Of a stretch of 64,000 nucleotides of DNA, positions 52,336-64,000 are shown in pieces. The first letter of the stretch is position 1. Each line of letters begins with the position of its first letter. The position numbers were made by a program, and so were the translations under genes. The notes beneath the pieces were generated by a model. It worked only from the letters and a program-made list of their open reading frames with translations, was not told the origin of the DNA and did not search any database. This stretch comes from Histomonas meleagridis (Eukaryota > Parabasalia > Tritrichomonadida > Dientamoebidae): the NCBI GenBank assembly GCA_020186115.1, contig WSYJ01000153.1, positions 405,308 through 469,307 of the forward strand, in the 5' to 3' direction.

Positions 52336-53675
52336 TCAGACTTTCAATGGTTTACTGGTACAACCGATGAGAAGCACGTTGGATACAAACTTCTTCAAAT
52401 CTTTTTTCACGGACTCTATATTTTTTGTTTTCAAACGCTTGGCGGCCTCTTTGAATGCTAATCCGTCTTCCACGATGTATTTATATAACCTTCTATCAAG
52501 TTTTTCTGTCCAATTTGGTTCTTCTTCAATTTTCGCCATTGTTTCTTCGTATGCATTTTCTTCTTCTTCAGTAAATTTACTAAGTACGACGCTTTGGAAT
52601 TCATCTTCAAGTGTACCTGCAACTTCTAAATATTCTTTTGTTGGTATATCTATGATATCACTAAAATGACCGTTGATTGATTCCCCATTATACTTTAGAC
52701 ATAATGCACATCTTTTTCTAAAACTTATTATTAAATTATTGATTGTTGTAATGCTTATTGATTCCCATGCTTCAATAATTGTGTCAATAAGTGAATCTAA
52801 ATCTGGGGGATTCACTTCTTCAACTTTTTCGCTTCAAAATCGCCCATAAATGTTCGATTACATTTAAATCTGGTGAATTTGATGGCCATTTATCGAGTAA
52901 ATTACAATATTTTCTAATGAATCCAATAGAAGCTCTATGGGCACTTGCACCATCTTGCTGGAATAACAAATGTACTGATTCTGGTAATGATAGATAATCA
53001 ATAACTTTGCTATCTATTAATATTTTTTGATAATTACCTGCATCTATTGATTTTGTTACTATGGTAAGTGCTGATTTATAATTTTTTCCAATCGCACCGA
53101 AAACCATAATTGATTTAGGAAATTTATCACATATTTCATAAATTCCAGGAATATCTTCTCCCTTCCTTCGCCAAACCCACCTCCGATCTGTTCCTAGAAC
53201 GAACCTAGATTCATCAGAAAATATAATATCTTCTCCTAGAATCTCATCTTTCAAAATTCTGTGACAAAAAAAGGACTCGGTTCCTTTTTTGTAATTCTGA
53301 TAGGTTTTGCTTGTGCTTCATTGGGAGATATTTAAAATTCAATGCATGTTCAATCCTGTTGACTGTAGAACGTGATATAACAATTCCTAGATTTTTCTCT
53401 ATAAGTTCTGCAATTCTTGAATCTGATACGTTAGGCTATTGAATTCTTAATGTTTCGACTTCGGTTCTGCAAAGATCTCTTTTATGCATAATTGGTTTTT
53501 TTGGAGTAAAACAATTTGCATCAATTTGCTTTTTGACTGTTGATATTGTTGATTTACTTACATTTAACTGTCTTCTTATTACTTCATACGTGCAACCATA
53601 CTTGAGCATTGTCGCAATCTGCTCTTCTTTGTTAGAAAGGCTTTTAATATCTTGTATAAGTTGTTCGCTTATCAT
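52336..53675 (-). pseudogene. Tc1-like transposase with C-terminal extension, right copy
   Basis: Mirror of 28,614-29,954. In this arm the first 79 codons are in one frame up to the shared TAG after ETLRIQ, and the catalytic core ([27 protein letters not shown]) is one 144-codon frame. The shared extra A then breaks the link to the C-terminal extension (159 codons). An additional A-run change near 53,263 shifts part of the region before the core. Both arms thus share two lesions and each has its own. Confidence 0.85.
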
Positions 53676-53905
53676 GAAAATGAACGGGAAATATTACCGC
53701 CATAATATCAAATGAAGACCTCAAATTTTAGCGGGCAACTTTCAAAATCTGAATTTAATAAACTTGTGAAAAAAGTAGTACAACCGCTGAGAACCAGTTT
53801 ATATTAATATAAAATAAAATCTATCAAACAAAAGCCTCAACAAATATATTACACACTTTAAATTCTTCAAGTGAATTTATTACTGAACCTAATAGACTAC
53901 GTATC

Positions 53906-54076
53906 ATGTATAACACAAAGAAATTAAGTTGGAATCAAAAAATTCAACAAGCTGAAAAAAGAATTCAATCCGCCATCGATAAAAAGCATACTGAAGATTT
54001 AAAGAAACTTAAGTTTAAACACTTCGAAGAAGTAAATATTTCAAGTCAAATAGTTGCCAATATTATGAAATTTTAA
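53906..54076 (+). CDS. Small hypothetical protein, right copy
   Basis: Same 56 codons as 28,213-28,383 (MYNTKKLSWNQKIQQAEKRI). The stop overlaps that of the ankyrin array on the other strand. The open frame continues upstream to about 53,810. Confidence 0.45.
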   Translation: MYNTKKLSWNQKIQQAEKRIQSAIDKKHTEDLKKLKFKHFEEVNISSQIVANIMKF

Positions 54077-55677
54077 TTATTCCCTTTTTCATTTAGTAAT
54101 TTAACTATTTCTGTATAACCATTTAAAGATGCTAAAATAATTGCTGTTTGAAATAATTTAAATAATTTTCAAATATTATTTTGAAATATAAAATTATTAA
54201 AACAAATTTGAAATAAAACAAATAAATAATTTTAGTATTAATATCAATTCCTTCTTGTTCAAGAAGTAATTTAACTATTTCTGTATGACCATTCCAAGAT
54301 GCTCTAATAAGTGCTGTATCAAATAATTTAAATAATTTCCAAATATATTATTGAAATAAAAAATTATAAAAATATATTTTAAATAAAGTATATAAATATC
54401 TTTAGCATTAATATCAATTCCTTCTTGTTCAAGAAGTAATTTAACTATTTCTGTATGACGATTAAAAGATGCTTTCACGAGTGCTGTCCAAAAAAATTTA
54501 AATAATTTCCAAATATTATCTTGAAATATAAAATTTTTAAAATAAATTTTAAACAAAACAAATAAATATTTTTAGTATTAATATCAATATCTTTTTGATC
54601 TAGAAGCAATTTAACGATTTCTGTATGACCATTTTGAGATGCTAACATAAGTGCTGTTTCAAATAATTTAAATAATTTCCAAATATTATTTTGAAATATC
54701 AAATTATTAAAATAAATTTGAAATAAAACAAATAATTATTTTTAGCATTAATATCAATTCCTTCTTGTTCAAGAAGTAATTTAACTACCTCTTTATTACC
54801 AAATTGAGATGCATACATAAGTGCTGTAAAAAATAATTTAAATAATTTTCAAACATTATTTTGAAATCCAAAATTATTAAAATAAATATTAAATAAAACA
54901 AATAAATATTTTTAGTATTAATATCAATTCCTTCTTGCTCAAGAAGTAATTTAACTATTTCTGTATAACCATTTGAAGATGCATACATAAATGCTGTAAA
55001 AAATAATTTAAATAATTTTCAAACATTATTTTGAAATCCAAAATTATTAAAATAAATTTTAAATAAAATAAATAAATATTTTTAGTATTAATATCAATTC
55101 CTTCTTGTTCAAGAAGTAATTTAACTATTTCTATATGACCATTTTCAGATGCTCTAATAAGTGCTGTTCTAAATAATTTAAATAATTTCCAAATATTATT
55201 TTGAAATAATAAATTATGAATATGAATTTCAAACAAAACAAATGGACATCTTTAACATTTAACTTAATATCTTTTTGCGTAAGAAATAACTTAAAAATTT
55301 CTAAGTTACCATAAAAGAAGAGAAAATAAATGCCGTTCTAAGTATTTCGAATAATTTCCTTATATGAAAATTAAATTCTAAAATAATGTAATGAACGTAA
55401 GATTTAATAAATAAATATCAGTGTCATTAAAAGTAATTCCTTCTTTTTCAAGAAGTAATTTAACTATTTCTATTTCCCCAAATATAGTTGCATACATAAG
55501 TGCTGTTTTAATGATATTTAACAATTTCCAATTGTTATTTTGGAATATTATATCATTAAACTAAATAATAAATTAAACAAATTAATATTTTGAGAATTAA
55601 TATCAATTCCTTTTTGTTCAAGAAGTAATTTAACTATTTCTATATGACGATTAAAAGATGCTTTCACGAGTGCTGTC
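54073..55677 (-). repeat. Ten ankyrin cassettes at 170-bp period, right copy
   Basis: Mirror of 26,612-28,216 with the same number of cassettes, the same 170-bp spacing and no indel against the left arm across 1.6 kb (paired positions keep a constant sum of 82,288-82,289). This stability contrasts with the frameshifted genes around it. Confidence 0.92.
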
Positions 55678-56865
55678 CAAAAAAATTTAAATAATTTCCA
55701 AATATTATCTTGAAATATAAAATGATTAAAATAAATATCAAATAAAACAAATAAATATCTTTAGCATTAATATCAATTCCATTTTGTTCGAGAATATATT
55801 TAACCAGTTCAACATTACCTGATTCTACACCAAAAATTAAGATATTTTTTGGAATTTTCGTATTTTTGACAAAATGTTTAATAATATATAAGTTTCCAAT
55901 CTTTGCTGTTTCATTAATGATATTATCATTAATTATCATTCCTTTTTCTTCTAAAAATGAAAGAACTTCATAATTTCCACTGTGAATACAATAAACCATC
56001 AAATCATTATCTGATTTTTCTTCTATTTTATTTTCATAAAGATATTTAAAGATATCATTTCGATGAAATTCAATTGCTGTTTCATATGTATCTTCAAATG
56101 ATGAATGATTTTGTTCACATAAATGAATGATTTCTTCATTTCCCCCTGCAACTGAATATTTACCTGTGTTATCTATATTAGCACCATTCATAAGTAAATA
56201 TTATTAAAATTAAAGTTTGTTTGTGATGATATTTCTTGAAGTTTTTCTATTTCATCATTTCGAATTATTTTCGCAATTTCATCTGGGTTATGCCCTTCTT
56301 TAACTAATTGCTTATGAAGTTCAAAATCATTCTTCGAAAGTTTTTTATAATTATCAATATAATAATTATAAAATTTATCATGAAGTTTTTTTCGTTTTTT
56401 GTTTTCTTTTTTCGCTCTGTAATGTGCAAAATATTTTGATTTAATGTTTTTAATAATATCTTTATGGATTAAATTGTATTCAATCATTTTATCAATTAAA
56501 TAATATGCTTCTTGTGATTTAATTTCAGAAATATATTTATAAAAAAATTCAATGATTTTTGGAATGTTTTTATATATTTCTTCTTCTTTTTAAATTGATT
56601 GTAAATATTTAACATAAATTGAACTTTCTTTATGTTGTGAATAAAATGCAAAGTAAACTAAATTACTTATAATAAAATTAAATGAATGTGGAAAAGTTAA
56701 ATCAAATAATTTCATTGTTTGTTGAGTTGAAAAAACAAGATTCTCTTCTGTTAAATTAAATATCAATTTTTTGAGAGAAATAAGTTCTTCGAGACTAATG
56801 GTGTGACTTTCAATATGAATATTATCTCTTTTTATATTATTTGTAGTTGAAGAATTATTATTCAT
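55664..56865 (-). pseudogene. DUF3447/ankyrin-family gene, broken, right copy with 103-bp deletion
   Basis: Mirror of 25,320-26,624. The N-terminal in-frame TAA (56590-56592) is shared. Here the next part is open longer than in the left arm (to NDEIEKLQEISSQTNFNFN). About 103 bp are then missing at 56,202, removing the first half of the DUF3447 core (YERC...CFKYLL). After that a frame from NGANIDNTGKYSVAGGNEEI is open through the ankyrin repeats. Confidence 0.85.
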
Positions 56866-56878
56866 TTCTTACTTAATG

Positions 56879-59800
56879 ACACTTTTTTATCTACGATTTT
56901 TTTTTTTTAAATTTAAATCTCAGAGAACAATAAAGTTTCAATATTAATAAGTGAGATATAATTACAATAGTTTTCAGGTTTTATTCCCGTAAATTAAATG
57001 ATAATTTTCCAATCATTGGTTCTATGACTGTTCGATAAACGATCACAATACTTTTCAATTCGGAAGAAAAACACCTGACACATAAAAAAAGTTGAAAAAT
57101 TTATTTCATTTTTTTATATCATAATAAACATTCTTCAGCACATTTTATTTTAAATTGCTTTTGATCAATTTTTTTATTAAAGATATTAATATTTTTATTA
57201 TTGAATATAAATTGATCGGATATTAAACAAAAGCCGGAAGATTTCAATCATGGCTGAACCATTCTAATTTGGATATTTCATGAGTTTTTTAGAGGTATAA
57301 CTTTCATAACTTTTGCCACCAATGCTTACTTTCAAAGGATGAAATTCATAAACTAATATCTAGGGTTCACGAGTTTGTGATGTGCAGCATTTTTTGTATA
57401 AACAAAATGGTTTAAATTTTTATTGTTATGTTCATATAACACCACAAGAGTAACTCTCAAAAACACATAAAAGTTAATTCCTATTCTTTCATTATGTTTT
57501 ATCATTAATTATTTCGCCTTCTTCTTTGTGTTAACTTTGTCGAATGTTTTGACGAATTCTTATTTACAATTAGACTAGACTTAACTCGACTTGCGATTTC
57601 CACCCATCGTATATAGCGATCATCCTACGATCTTGATATCATAAATATATAATATATATACATGGTTGCATCTATGATTAATATAAATCTAAGAATTATA
57701 TTATGATTAGCACGAGATAAATTTATTCTTTCATTCCAAAAAGTGACAGAAATCGACTTTTGCATAGTTTATATTGAACGATAGCAGCAACGATAAGTGA
57801 CGATAGGAGCGAATTTGAATGATGGTATAAAATAATAAAAATATTATCAAAATTTTACTTTTCCCTCGAAAAGATACGTTATTTATTTATCTACATCATT
57901 GTAATTTGTCAACAGCCAAATTAAATGATTCTTGGTTTGTTAAAAAATAAAAATATTGATATTTTATCATAGAATCGTGATTTGTCATCTATTCCGAATA
58001 ATTATATGAAATCTTGATTTTCTTGAATTTATGAATTTATTGAAATAATGAATGATGTGATAATTTTTGTAATACCTTAATGATGTACTTATTTAGCCTG
58101 ATTAATAATTTATAATCAATAAAATAGTTTCTGTGTAAGTACATATTTCTGGGACAAACGATACATTTTTTATAGAAAAAACGATTTTTGATCATTGTAT
58201 TCATTTGATGTATTTTTTTTTTTCAATTTTTAAATTCTCGTATTTTAGCAAAATCTTCAATTACATTGAATAAATATCTATACAAATGCAATTTGCAAAT
58301 TATCTTTAAAATACTGACTTGAGATACATTTATCGATTCCTTTTATCTCTTATTACTCATGTGCTTTCAGATTTTATATGTATTACAATTCTCAATTGTT
58401 TTGTACATTCTATGTAATGATGTTGATTTCTCTATTTTTCCGAAAATGATTTAATACCACGGTTTTCTGAGCGAGCTTTATTTTAAAATTGTCTTTGAGA
58501 ACGATACAAGCTGATTGTGTTATTTTTATTCGTCCACCCATTCAAATTTGACTTCGAACCGCTTGAACATGTAAAATGATATCGATAACTTAATATCGGA
58601 TTATGATCGTATATAAAGATCATCCTACGATCTTGATATTATGGATATATAAAATATAAATACATAGTTGCATCTATGATTAATAAAAAACTAAGAATAA
58701 TATCTTGATCTATTAAGTAATAAGAAATTCAGAAATTATTTGGGAAATGATGAAATATTACATATTTTATTTGATTATTATAAAATCTTGATATTAAATT
58801 CTCTTCAGATCTATCGAATATATTAATAAGCTCAAAAAATTTCAAATATTTCGATGACATATTCATGTAATTGTCGTATATAAGTTATTTTCGATATGTG
58901 AATGCACATTCGGCCATAAATTGGTTGACCAAACGATACAACACTTTCTAACGATAACTTTTATAAATTAAATAACAGTTTTTTCATTATTGAATTATTT
59001 CAACGGTACTTTTTTCCCCTTCGCATGATAATTTATAATAAATTGATAAATTATCAGTCATCCTGTGTATTCATCTGCTCCCGATACTTATGTCACATAA
59101 CAAAATCTTTATCTCATCGTATTTTTTTCCTTCAACTGATTGAATGATTTTTGTTCGTTCTTTAATTCAAATTTGACTACGAATAGATCGTTAACCGATA
59201 ACGATGTAATTCATTAATTACAATGATCAAGTGATCATAGTAAATTTACTTTGATTTTTGACCTAGGATTTGTTTTTTGCCGATAGCAGAAAACCCATAA
59301 TTAAAATATCATTTAATACTATTCATTTCAAATTTTGTAAAATTAATTTCTTCTTTTTTTGTTTTTTTTTGATTAATGTTTTTAATTCAGATTCCAAATA
59401 TATTATAATCAACAATTTATATATGGCAACCGAAATTGTATGTAGTTAATAATATATGATAATCGATTCTACATATTCTATTAAAATAAATCAATATCCC
59501 CTCATCGACGATTTCGTTATCGGAAACGATATAAGATAATTGTGTGATTTTTATTCGTTATACTATTCAAATTTGACTATAACCCCTTTGTTCTTTAACT
59601 ATATGAGTTAATTGAAGATTAACTTTCTATTTTTAACCTGGGATTTGATTTTTGCTGAAGGCAAAAATTAAATTTAAAGTAAGATAAATTACTACTCTTT
59701 GCTTATAATTTTCTTTAATTATTATTTATTTATTCAATTACACTAAATTTTTTATAAATATATCAACTCTACTTTTTTGATGTGTTTTTTCAATGCATCT

Positions 59801-60226
59801 TGAGTTTGTTTTTTCTCTCTTATTTTCTTGGATTCTAAATTTATTTTTAGAAAATATATTACCACATTATTAAATAGAATTTAGCATATTAATTTCAAAA
59901 AATAATTTTGCTTATATGATGATTTATTCATTATTCTTAATTTTCTTCCTTTTCTTCTTCTTCTTCTTCAATTTCTTCTTTTACAGGACCATATAAGACA
60001 AATTTGTAAAAATGTAATAGAACGATTTTTTCATCTCATTTTAATATAAAATTTAATTATCTGACATATTTTATCAAAAATCTTAATATTTCAAAAAATA
60101 AAAAGTATATCATTAGGTAGAAATATTGTTTATTTTTAATCGTAAGTATTCCATTCAACCACGAGATTTCTTGAAAAAAAATTCCCGGGAGGCCGTTTAT
60201 GAATTTCTCGAATAATCGTTTTCTAT
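56879..60226. other. 3.3-kb non-coding region with dispersed repeats, right copy
   Basis: Mirror of 21,958-25,305 with the same repeat pairs and the acidic-tail remnant (about 59,940-60,040). No intact gene. Confidence 0.65.
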
Positions 60227-60962
60227 TCAATTTAGTGGAATGTAAAGAACATTAAGTGTGATGTCACCAGAATACGTGGAAGAAGTAATGAAAAGAACAA
60301 TGATGGATTTGGATGAAATATAAGTTGTCTGGAAGCGGAAAAATGGTGTTAATCCATTCGGACCATAACAAAGACCTTCCGAATTTTGGTAATATGGAAT
60401 TGATTCAAGTTCGGTGTTAAGCGGAATACATTTGATAAAATCTTTTTTTTCGTTATATTCACGTGTAAATATTTTAAATTCATTAGGATTAGGGAAATAT
60501 GGTTCTGGGTATGTAAAGAATAGGTGATAGGATGTATGAGGCTTTGGTTTTGGACTGATTGTAAAATTTGTATTTGGTAAATAATATTGAATCGTTATAC
60601 TCGGATTAATAAGTTCTTCTTCCATCATAGAAGAATCTTTTTCGCATTCAACAGGGAGTTTTACTTTTGTATTATGGTTCTCTGGGGTTAATGGTACTTT
60701 AACAGTTCCTATCAATTTATCCTTTTGAAAAACATAATGATCATAAATTTCTAATGTCAAGCCTTCAGAATAAAAAAAGGAAAAACAATCGGTTCCTTAA
60801 GTTTTTCATCCCAGACTGGATTTGATGTTTTTAACATGATCTGTTTTATAAAAAAAACGTACACCTGATGTGTACGAATAAGCTTTGACATATGGGCTTG
60901 GGGGCTTTTTGTGTCGAAGAATTTGTGAAACCTTCAGCAGAGATAATGAAGATTTCGAACAT
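60227..60962 (-). pseudogene. C2-domain protein, frameshifted, right copy
   Basis: From the ATG at 60962 (MFEIFIISAEGF). The part from LEIYDHYVFQKDKLIGTVKV to the stop is a single 177-codon frame here. It differs from the left arm by substitutions giving P for S and K for N, so the copies have begun to diverge at the protein level. The C2 beginning is still in another frame. Confidence 0.7.
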
Positions 60963-61387
60963 TTTTTTGGTATCACATTTTAGTTTACAGAATGAAGTCA
61001 CATTAGAACGTTTTGATTGTTTATAGCATATAAGATGTAATACTTAGTCATTGTAGTTAAAGTCAAACAATGCATGTGCATTATTCAAAAATCTAATTTG
61101 ATAATTAAATTCTTATGGAATTTTGTTCAAGATGCCTTTATTATGATATTTTTTTGATATCTTTCATTATTATATTCATGAGAATAAAACGAAGAAATGA
61201 AAAATTCGATTGAATTTATCGAATTGTTTTTTCCAATAAATTCATCAATTTTGAAATATTTGACTTTCGCTTGAACATAAAGTAGATGATATTTATCTAA
61301 AAAATGTTTAAAAATTGTATTTGGAATTTGTTTTTCTTAATTTGAGATTTTAAAATAAAATTTGGAAATTATTTAAAAATTTATTAT

Positions 61388-61478
61388 AAAGCACTTATGT
61401 ATGCAGCTCAAAATGACCATTTTGAAGTAATTGAATTACTTCTTCAACAAAAAGGAATTGATGTTGATTCTAAAGATA
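61388..61478 (+). repeat. Solitary ankyrin cassette, right copy
   Basis: Mirror of 20,715-20,803. Confidence 0.7.
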
Positions 61479-62042
61479 TCCAAAAAATAAATGATATTCA
61501 AATATTTTTCATTATATTTTAAACAAATTAAATATTTATATGTTTGATAATATTTTAATTATTATGTCTTCTTAGGAGATTAAGACTTATAAAGAATACA
61601 TGATAACTTTCATGATTTAAGTCCATTTCTACCAAAAAATTTGCTGATGATCTAAAGGATAACTTAAAAAATTTGTTTCACTGATTTAAAGAACCAACAG
61701 CTTAGTAGAGATAAAATTTCTTAATTGAGTTGAAGTTGAATTATTTCTGATCTTATTTTCAGATTAGTTTTAAAATCTAGTTCAGTTAAAAGCCTATATT
61801 TCTGATGACAATTTCACATGCATTTGAAATTAATTCATCTAATTGCCTTATTTAGAGTTAATGCATCCAAATTTTAACATGTTGTCATTGTAAAGGTATG
61901 ATAAAGTTAATTAATTTTTACAAAAATCCAAAAACTTAAAGTAATTTGATATTAAGCATATTGATAATGTTTAAAAATCAATAAAAATCATAAACATTCA
62001 GATTAATATAATCATAAAGTTTAGTCACACATTCTGAATTTT
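61479..62042. other. Intergenic, nothing recognised
   Basis: Mirror of 20,147-20,714, no coding frame. Confidence 0.5.
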
Positions 62043-63194
62043 TCAATTTGATAAATCTTCATTAAAAGCTATTTCACCTAATTCTGTTCCTTTTGTTTCC
62101 CTCATAAAGAACAATCCGAATATACCTGAAGCCAAAAGGCTTGAAGCAAAAGCTAAAAATGTCCAACGTGAAATTTTATCTTGGTAAATTCCCCATACAT
62201 AAATAAGTATTGAAGAAATCACCCATTTAAAAGTTGTTACAATTGATATAGCAAACAACCTAAGAGAGTCAGGAAATATCTCTGCTGGATACATCCAAGG
62301 GATTGCACCCATTCCTAAACCATAAAAAAATATACAACAAAAATAAGCAACTAAAGTTGTTATTGTTACTTTATCACTTTTCATATAGAAAGTTAAAACA
62401 ATTAAACATATTGATTGAGTTATTGAAAATGTTTGGCCAAATGCAAAGATCAATGAAGAAACATTCCATTCCATTGTTATATCATCTGCTTCTTTATTTA
62501 TTAATGATTCCATACATGTAAGGATCTATTCCCGATAGTTGTTGAAAAAGCATTAACATGAAAGATTGAAAAAGAAGTTTAAAATATTTCTTTTGAAACA
62601 TTTTTTTTAATTGTGCTTTTTTCGTAATTTTCATTTTTTGGAACTTCTGGAACAAAATGTATAACTAAACATAAAATAAGTTGTGGTAAAAAACAAAACG
62701 ATGTATAAACTTTCCACTCCCAAAATGCAGCAACTATACTTACATATAAAATGCCATTCGATATCATTAATTGGCCAATGGCTCCATAAGATACTATATG
62801 CTTTGTTGGCGAAAAATCAATTATATACATAAAAACATAATCCTGATAAAATCCCAGCACAAAGACCTGAAAGTGCTCTCCCAACAAATGCAAGTGGAAT
62901 AATGTTTGGTGTACATGCAGCTATAAAAATATATAAAATTGATGATAGAATACTTGTTACAAAAATCATTTTTTTCCTACCAAGCAAAGGCACTAAAAAG
63001 AAAATAACTATTCCACTAAAAATCGCAGAAAAATGAAAAATAACATTAAAGTATATTGAATAAGAATCAGGTAATTCTAATTTGTTGTTAAAATCAGCTC
63101 GAATTACAGAATAATAAGAAATTCCTTGACCTAAAATAAATGATCCGAATCCAATAAATATTGCATTTCTTAAATCTACTGAAAAGAAACCCAT
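62043..63194 (-). pseudogene. Sugar-porter (MFS) transporter, frameshifted, right copy
   Basis: Mirror of 18,997-20,146. The C-terminal part is complete here: after GAIPWMYPAEIFPDSLR the frame continues through FASSLLASGIFGLFFMRETK to TELGEIAFNEDLSN and stop. The shared break at about 62,510 remains. Arm-specific indels at about 62,830 and 62,608 break the N-terminal half, which is intact in the left arm. Confidence 0.85.
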
Positions 63195-63865
63195 GATATT
63201 ATTAAAAAAAAATTGCTTCAAATCCAAACATTTGATTTGCTTGTAACTTTATTTTTTCAAATATTATATTTTTTATTATTTCGATTCACATTGCTTTAAT
63301 TTTCCATATTTGTTGATGTAATGCCACAATAAATCAAATCAATTCTAATGGAAGTTTACCACATCGTAATCATACCGATACATGTTTTTTCCTATATCAT
63401 GTCAGCAACATATACTAATATGATTCCCTTTTTTATTAATTTTTTATTTCTTTTTTCTATTCGTAATTTTTTTCTTTTTACTTTATTCTTTTATTAGGAT
63501 AAAGTTTTCTTTTATTTATTAATTTTTATACTTATTATTTAATAGTAATTCATTTTTTATAAATTAGATATTTTGAATATTCCCTAAGAATCATTCCCCT
63601 TTAACTTTATAAGAATATATATCAAATGTGTTCTAATTATTTTGATTTAATGATTTCTTTCCCATTACAAATATATACACAATGATTTTCCTGTTAATTG
63701 ATCTATAATTACTTTTGAAAAAATAATAATAATAAATGCTATTTTTCCATTAGAATTTAAATTATTTAAATAACATATTATTAAATAAGTGTAACCAAAT
63801 TTTAATTGTCTTCAAAAAAAAAATTATCTAAAGAACAACGCCAGGATGCCGAAACATTACAAGAA
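63195..63865. other. AT-rich upstream region of the right sugar-transporter copy
   Basis: No coding frame; mirror of 18,326-18,996. Confidence 0.5.
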
Positions 63866-64000
63866 TATCTTCGATAGGATATACACTTAACTGCAACATG
63901 CAGTGGTACCATAGTTATTCGAGATATACTTATGCCAAATTGATCACGTTAATGACCCATTAGTCGTGATAATGGTTCACTGCGAGCCAATGACCATCAT
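63866..64000. other. Right flank just outside the inverted repeat
   Basis: Reverse-complement similarity to 18,180-18,325 is still visible (for example CATAGTTATTCGAGA at 63910-63924 against 18241-18255), but with many changes and a 26-base offset. No gene in the part that is visible. Confidence 0.5.

Larger units (their letters stand above)
41684..63865. repeat. Right arm of the giant inverted repeat
   Basis: Reverse complement of 18,326-41,083 at near identity; 22,182 against 22,758 bases. It lacks 103 bp of the DUF3447 gene, 333 bp of the primase-helicase gene and three 55-bp repeat units, which account for almost all of the length difference. Beyond 63,865 similarity to the left flank drops suddenly but does not vanish. 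Confidence 0.95.

Noticed and set aside
18326-63865. Inverted repeat as a plain single-read strand-switch artefact
   Set aside because: Such artefacts have no unique centre and no sizeable deletions between arms. Here there are a 600-bp centre, 333- and 103-bp differences, and substitutions. Misassembly of another kind remains possible.

Overview
The window looks like a chromosomal piece from a parabasalid protist, most likely Tritrichomonas-like. It is very AT-rich, and the housekeeping genes are long uninterrupted reading frames. The Rab gene has a perfect trichomonad-type initiator (TCACTTTT) 11 bases before its ATG. UAAA sits at or just after several stop codons. Most accessory genes belong to the expanded DUF3447/ankyrin family known from trichomonads. 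The species call is inference; no rRNA or tRNA was found.

Layout. 1-6.1 kb: two DUF3447/ankyrin loci, one a pseudogene split by a mariner element with intact terminal repeats. 6.3-14.6 kb: three conserved host genes, namely a Rab-like GTPase, a CYFIP/Sra-1 homologue (WAVE complex) and a SAC-domain phosphoinositide phosphatase. 15.8-18.1 kb: ankyrin cassettes, a minisatellite and a third DUF3447 gene. 18,326-63,865: one giant inverted repeat of about 22.8 and 22.2 kb arms around a 600-bp unique centre (41,084-41,683). From outside to centre each arm carries a sugar transporter, a C2-domain gene, 3.3 kb of non-coding DNA, a DUF3447 gene with ten ankyrin cassettes, a Tc1-like transposase and an 11-kb repeat-rich block.

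That inner block is the most interesting part. It encodes a primase-polymerase/SF3 helicase protein, a truncated KilA-N protein, a NUMOD4/HNH endonuclease and several small proteins of unknown function, embedded in foldback repeats, 40- and 55-bp tandem repeats, GC-rich hairpins and dozens of TGTCGA motifs. I read it as a decayed self-replicating element of virus-like or plasmid-like ancestry. No capsid, packaging ATPase or protein-primed polymerase was seen. The unique centre holds one more gene related to the C-terminal half of the HNH protein, and at least three of these genes share a TTTATTTATATAAA-like leader next to the ATG.

A second notable pattern is the ankyrin cassette: 30 open codons plus an 80-base AT-rich spacer, repeated at exactly 170 bp. 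There are ten units in each arm, and the same period recurs at two other loci. Cassettes are free of in-frame stops until the last, which ends in a natural stop, yet 170 is not a multiple of three. Introns or silent recombination cassettes would both fit.

Most genes in the inverted repeat carry one-base length differences in homopolymers, many of them different between the arms, so sequencing error is likely for those. The arms also differ by a 333-bp deletion, a 103-bp deletion, three tandem-repeat units and base substitutions, which point to two real copies. Coordinates of frameshifted genes are given as full spans.
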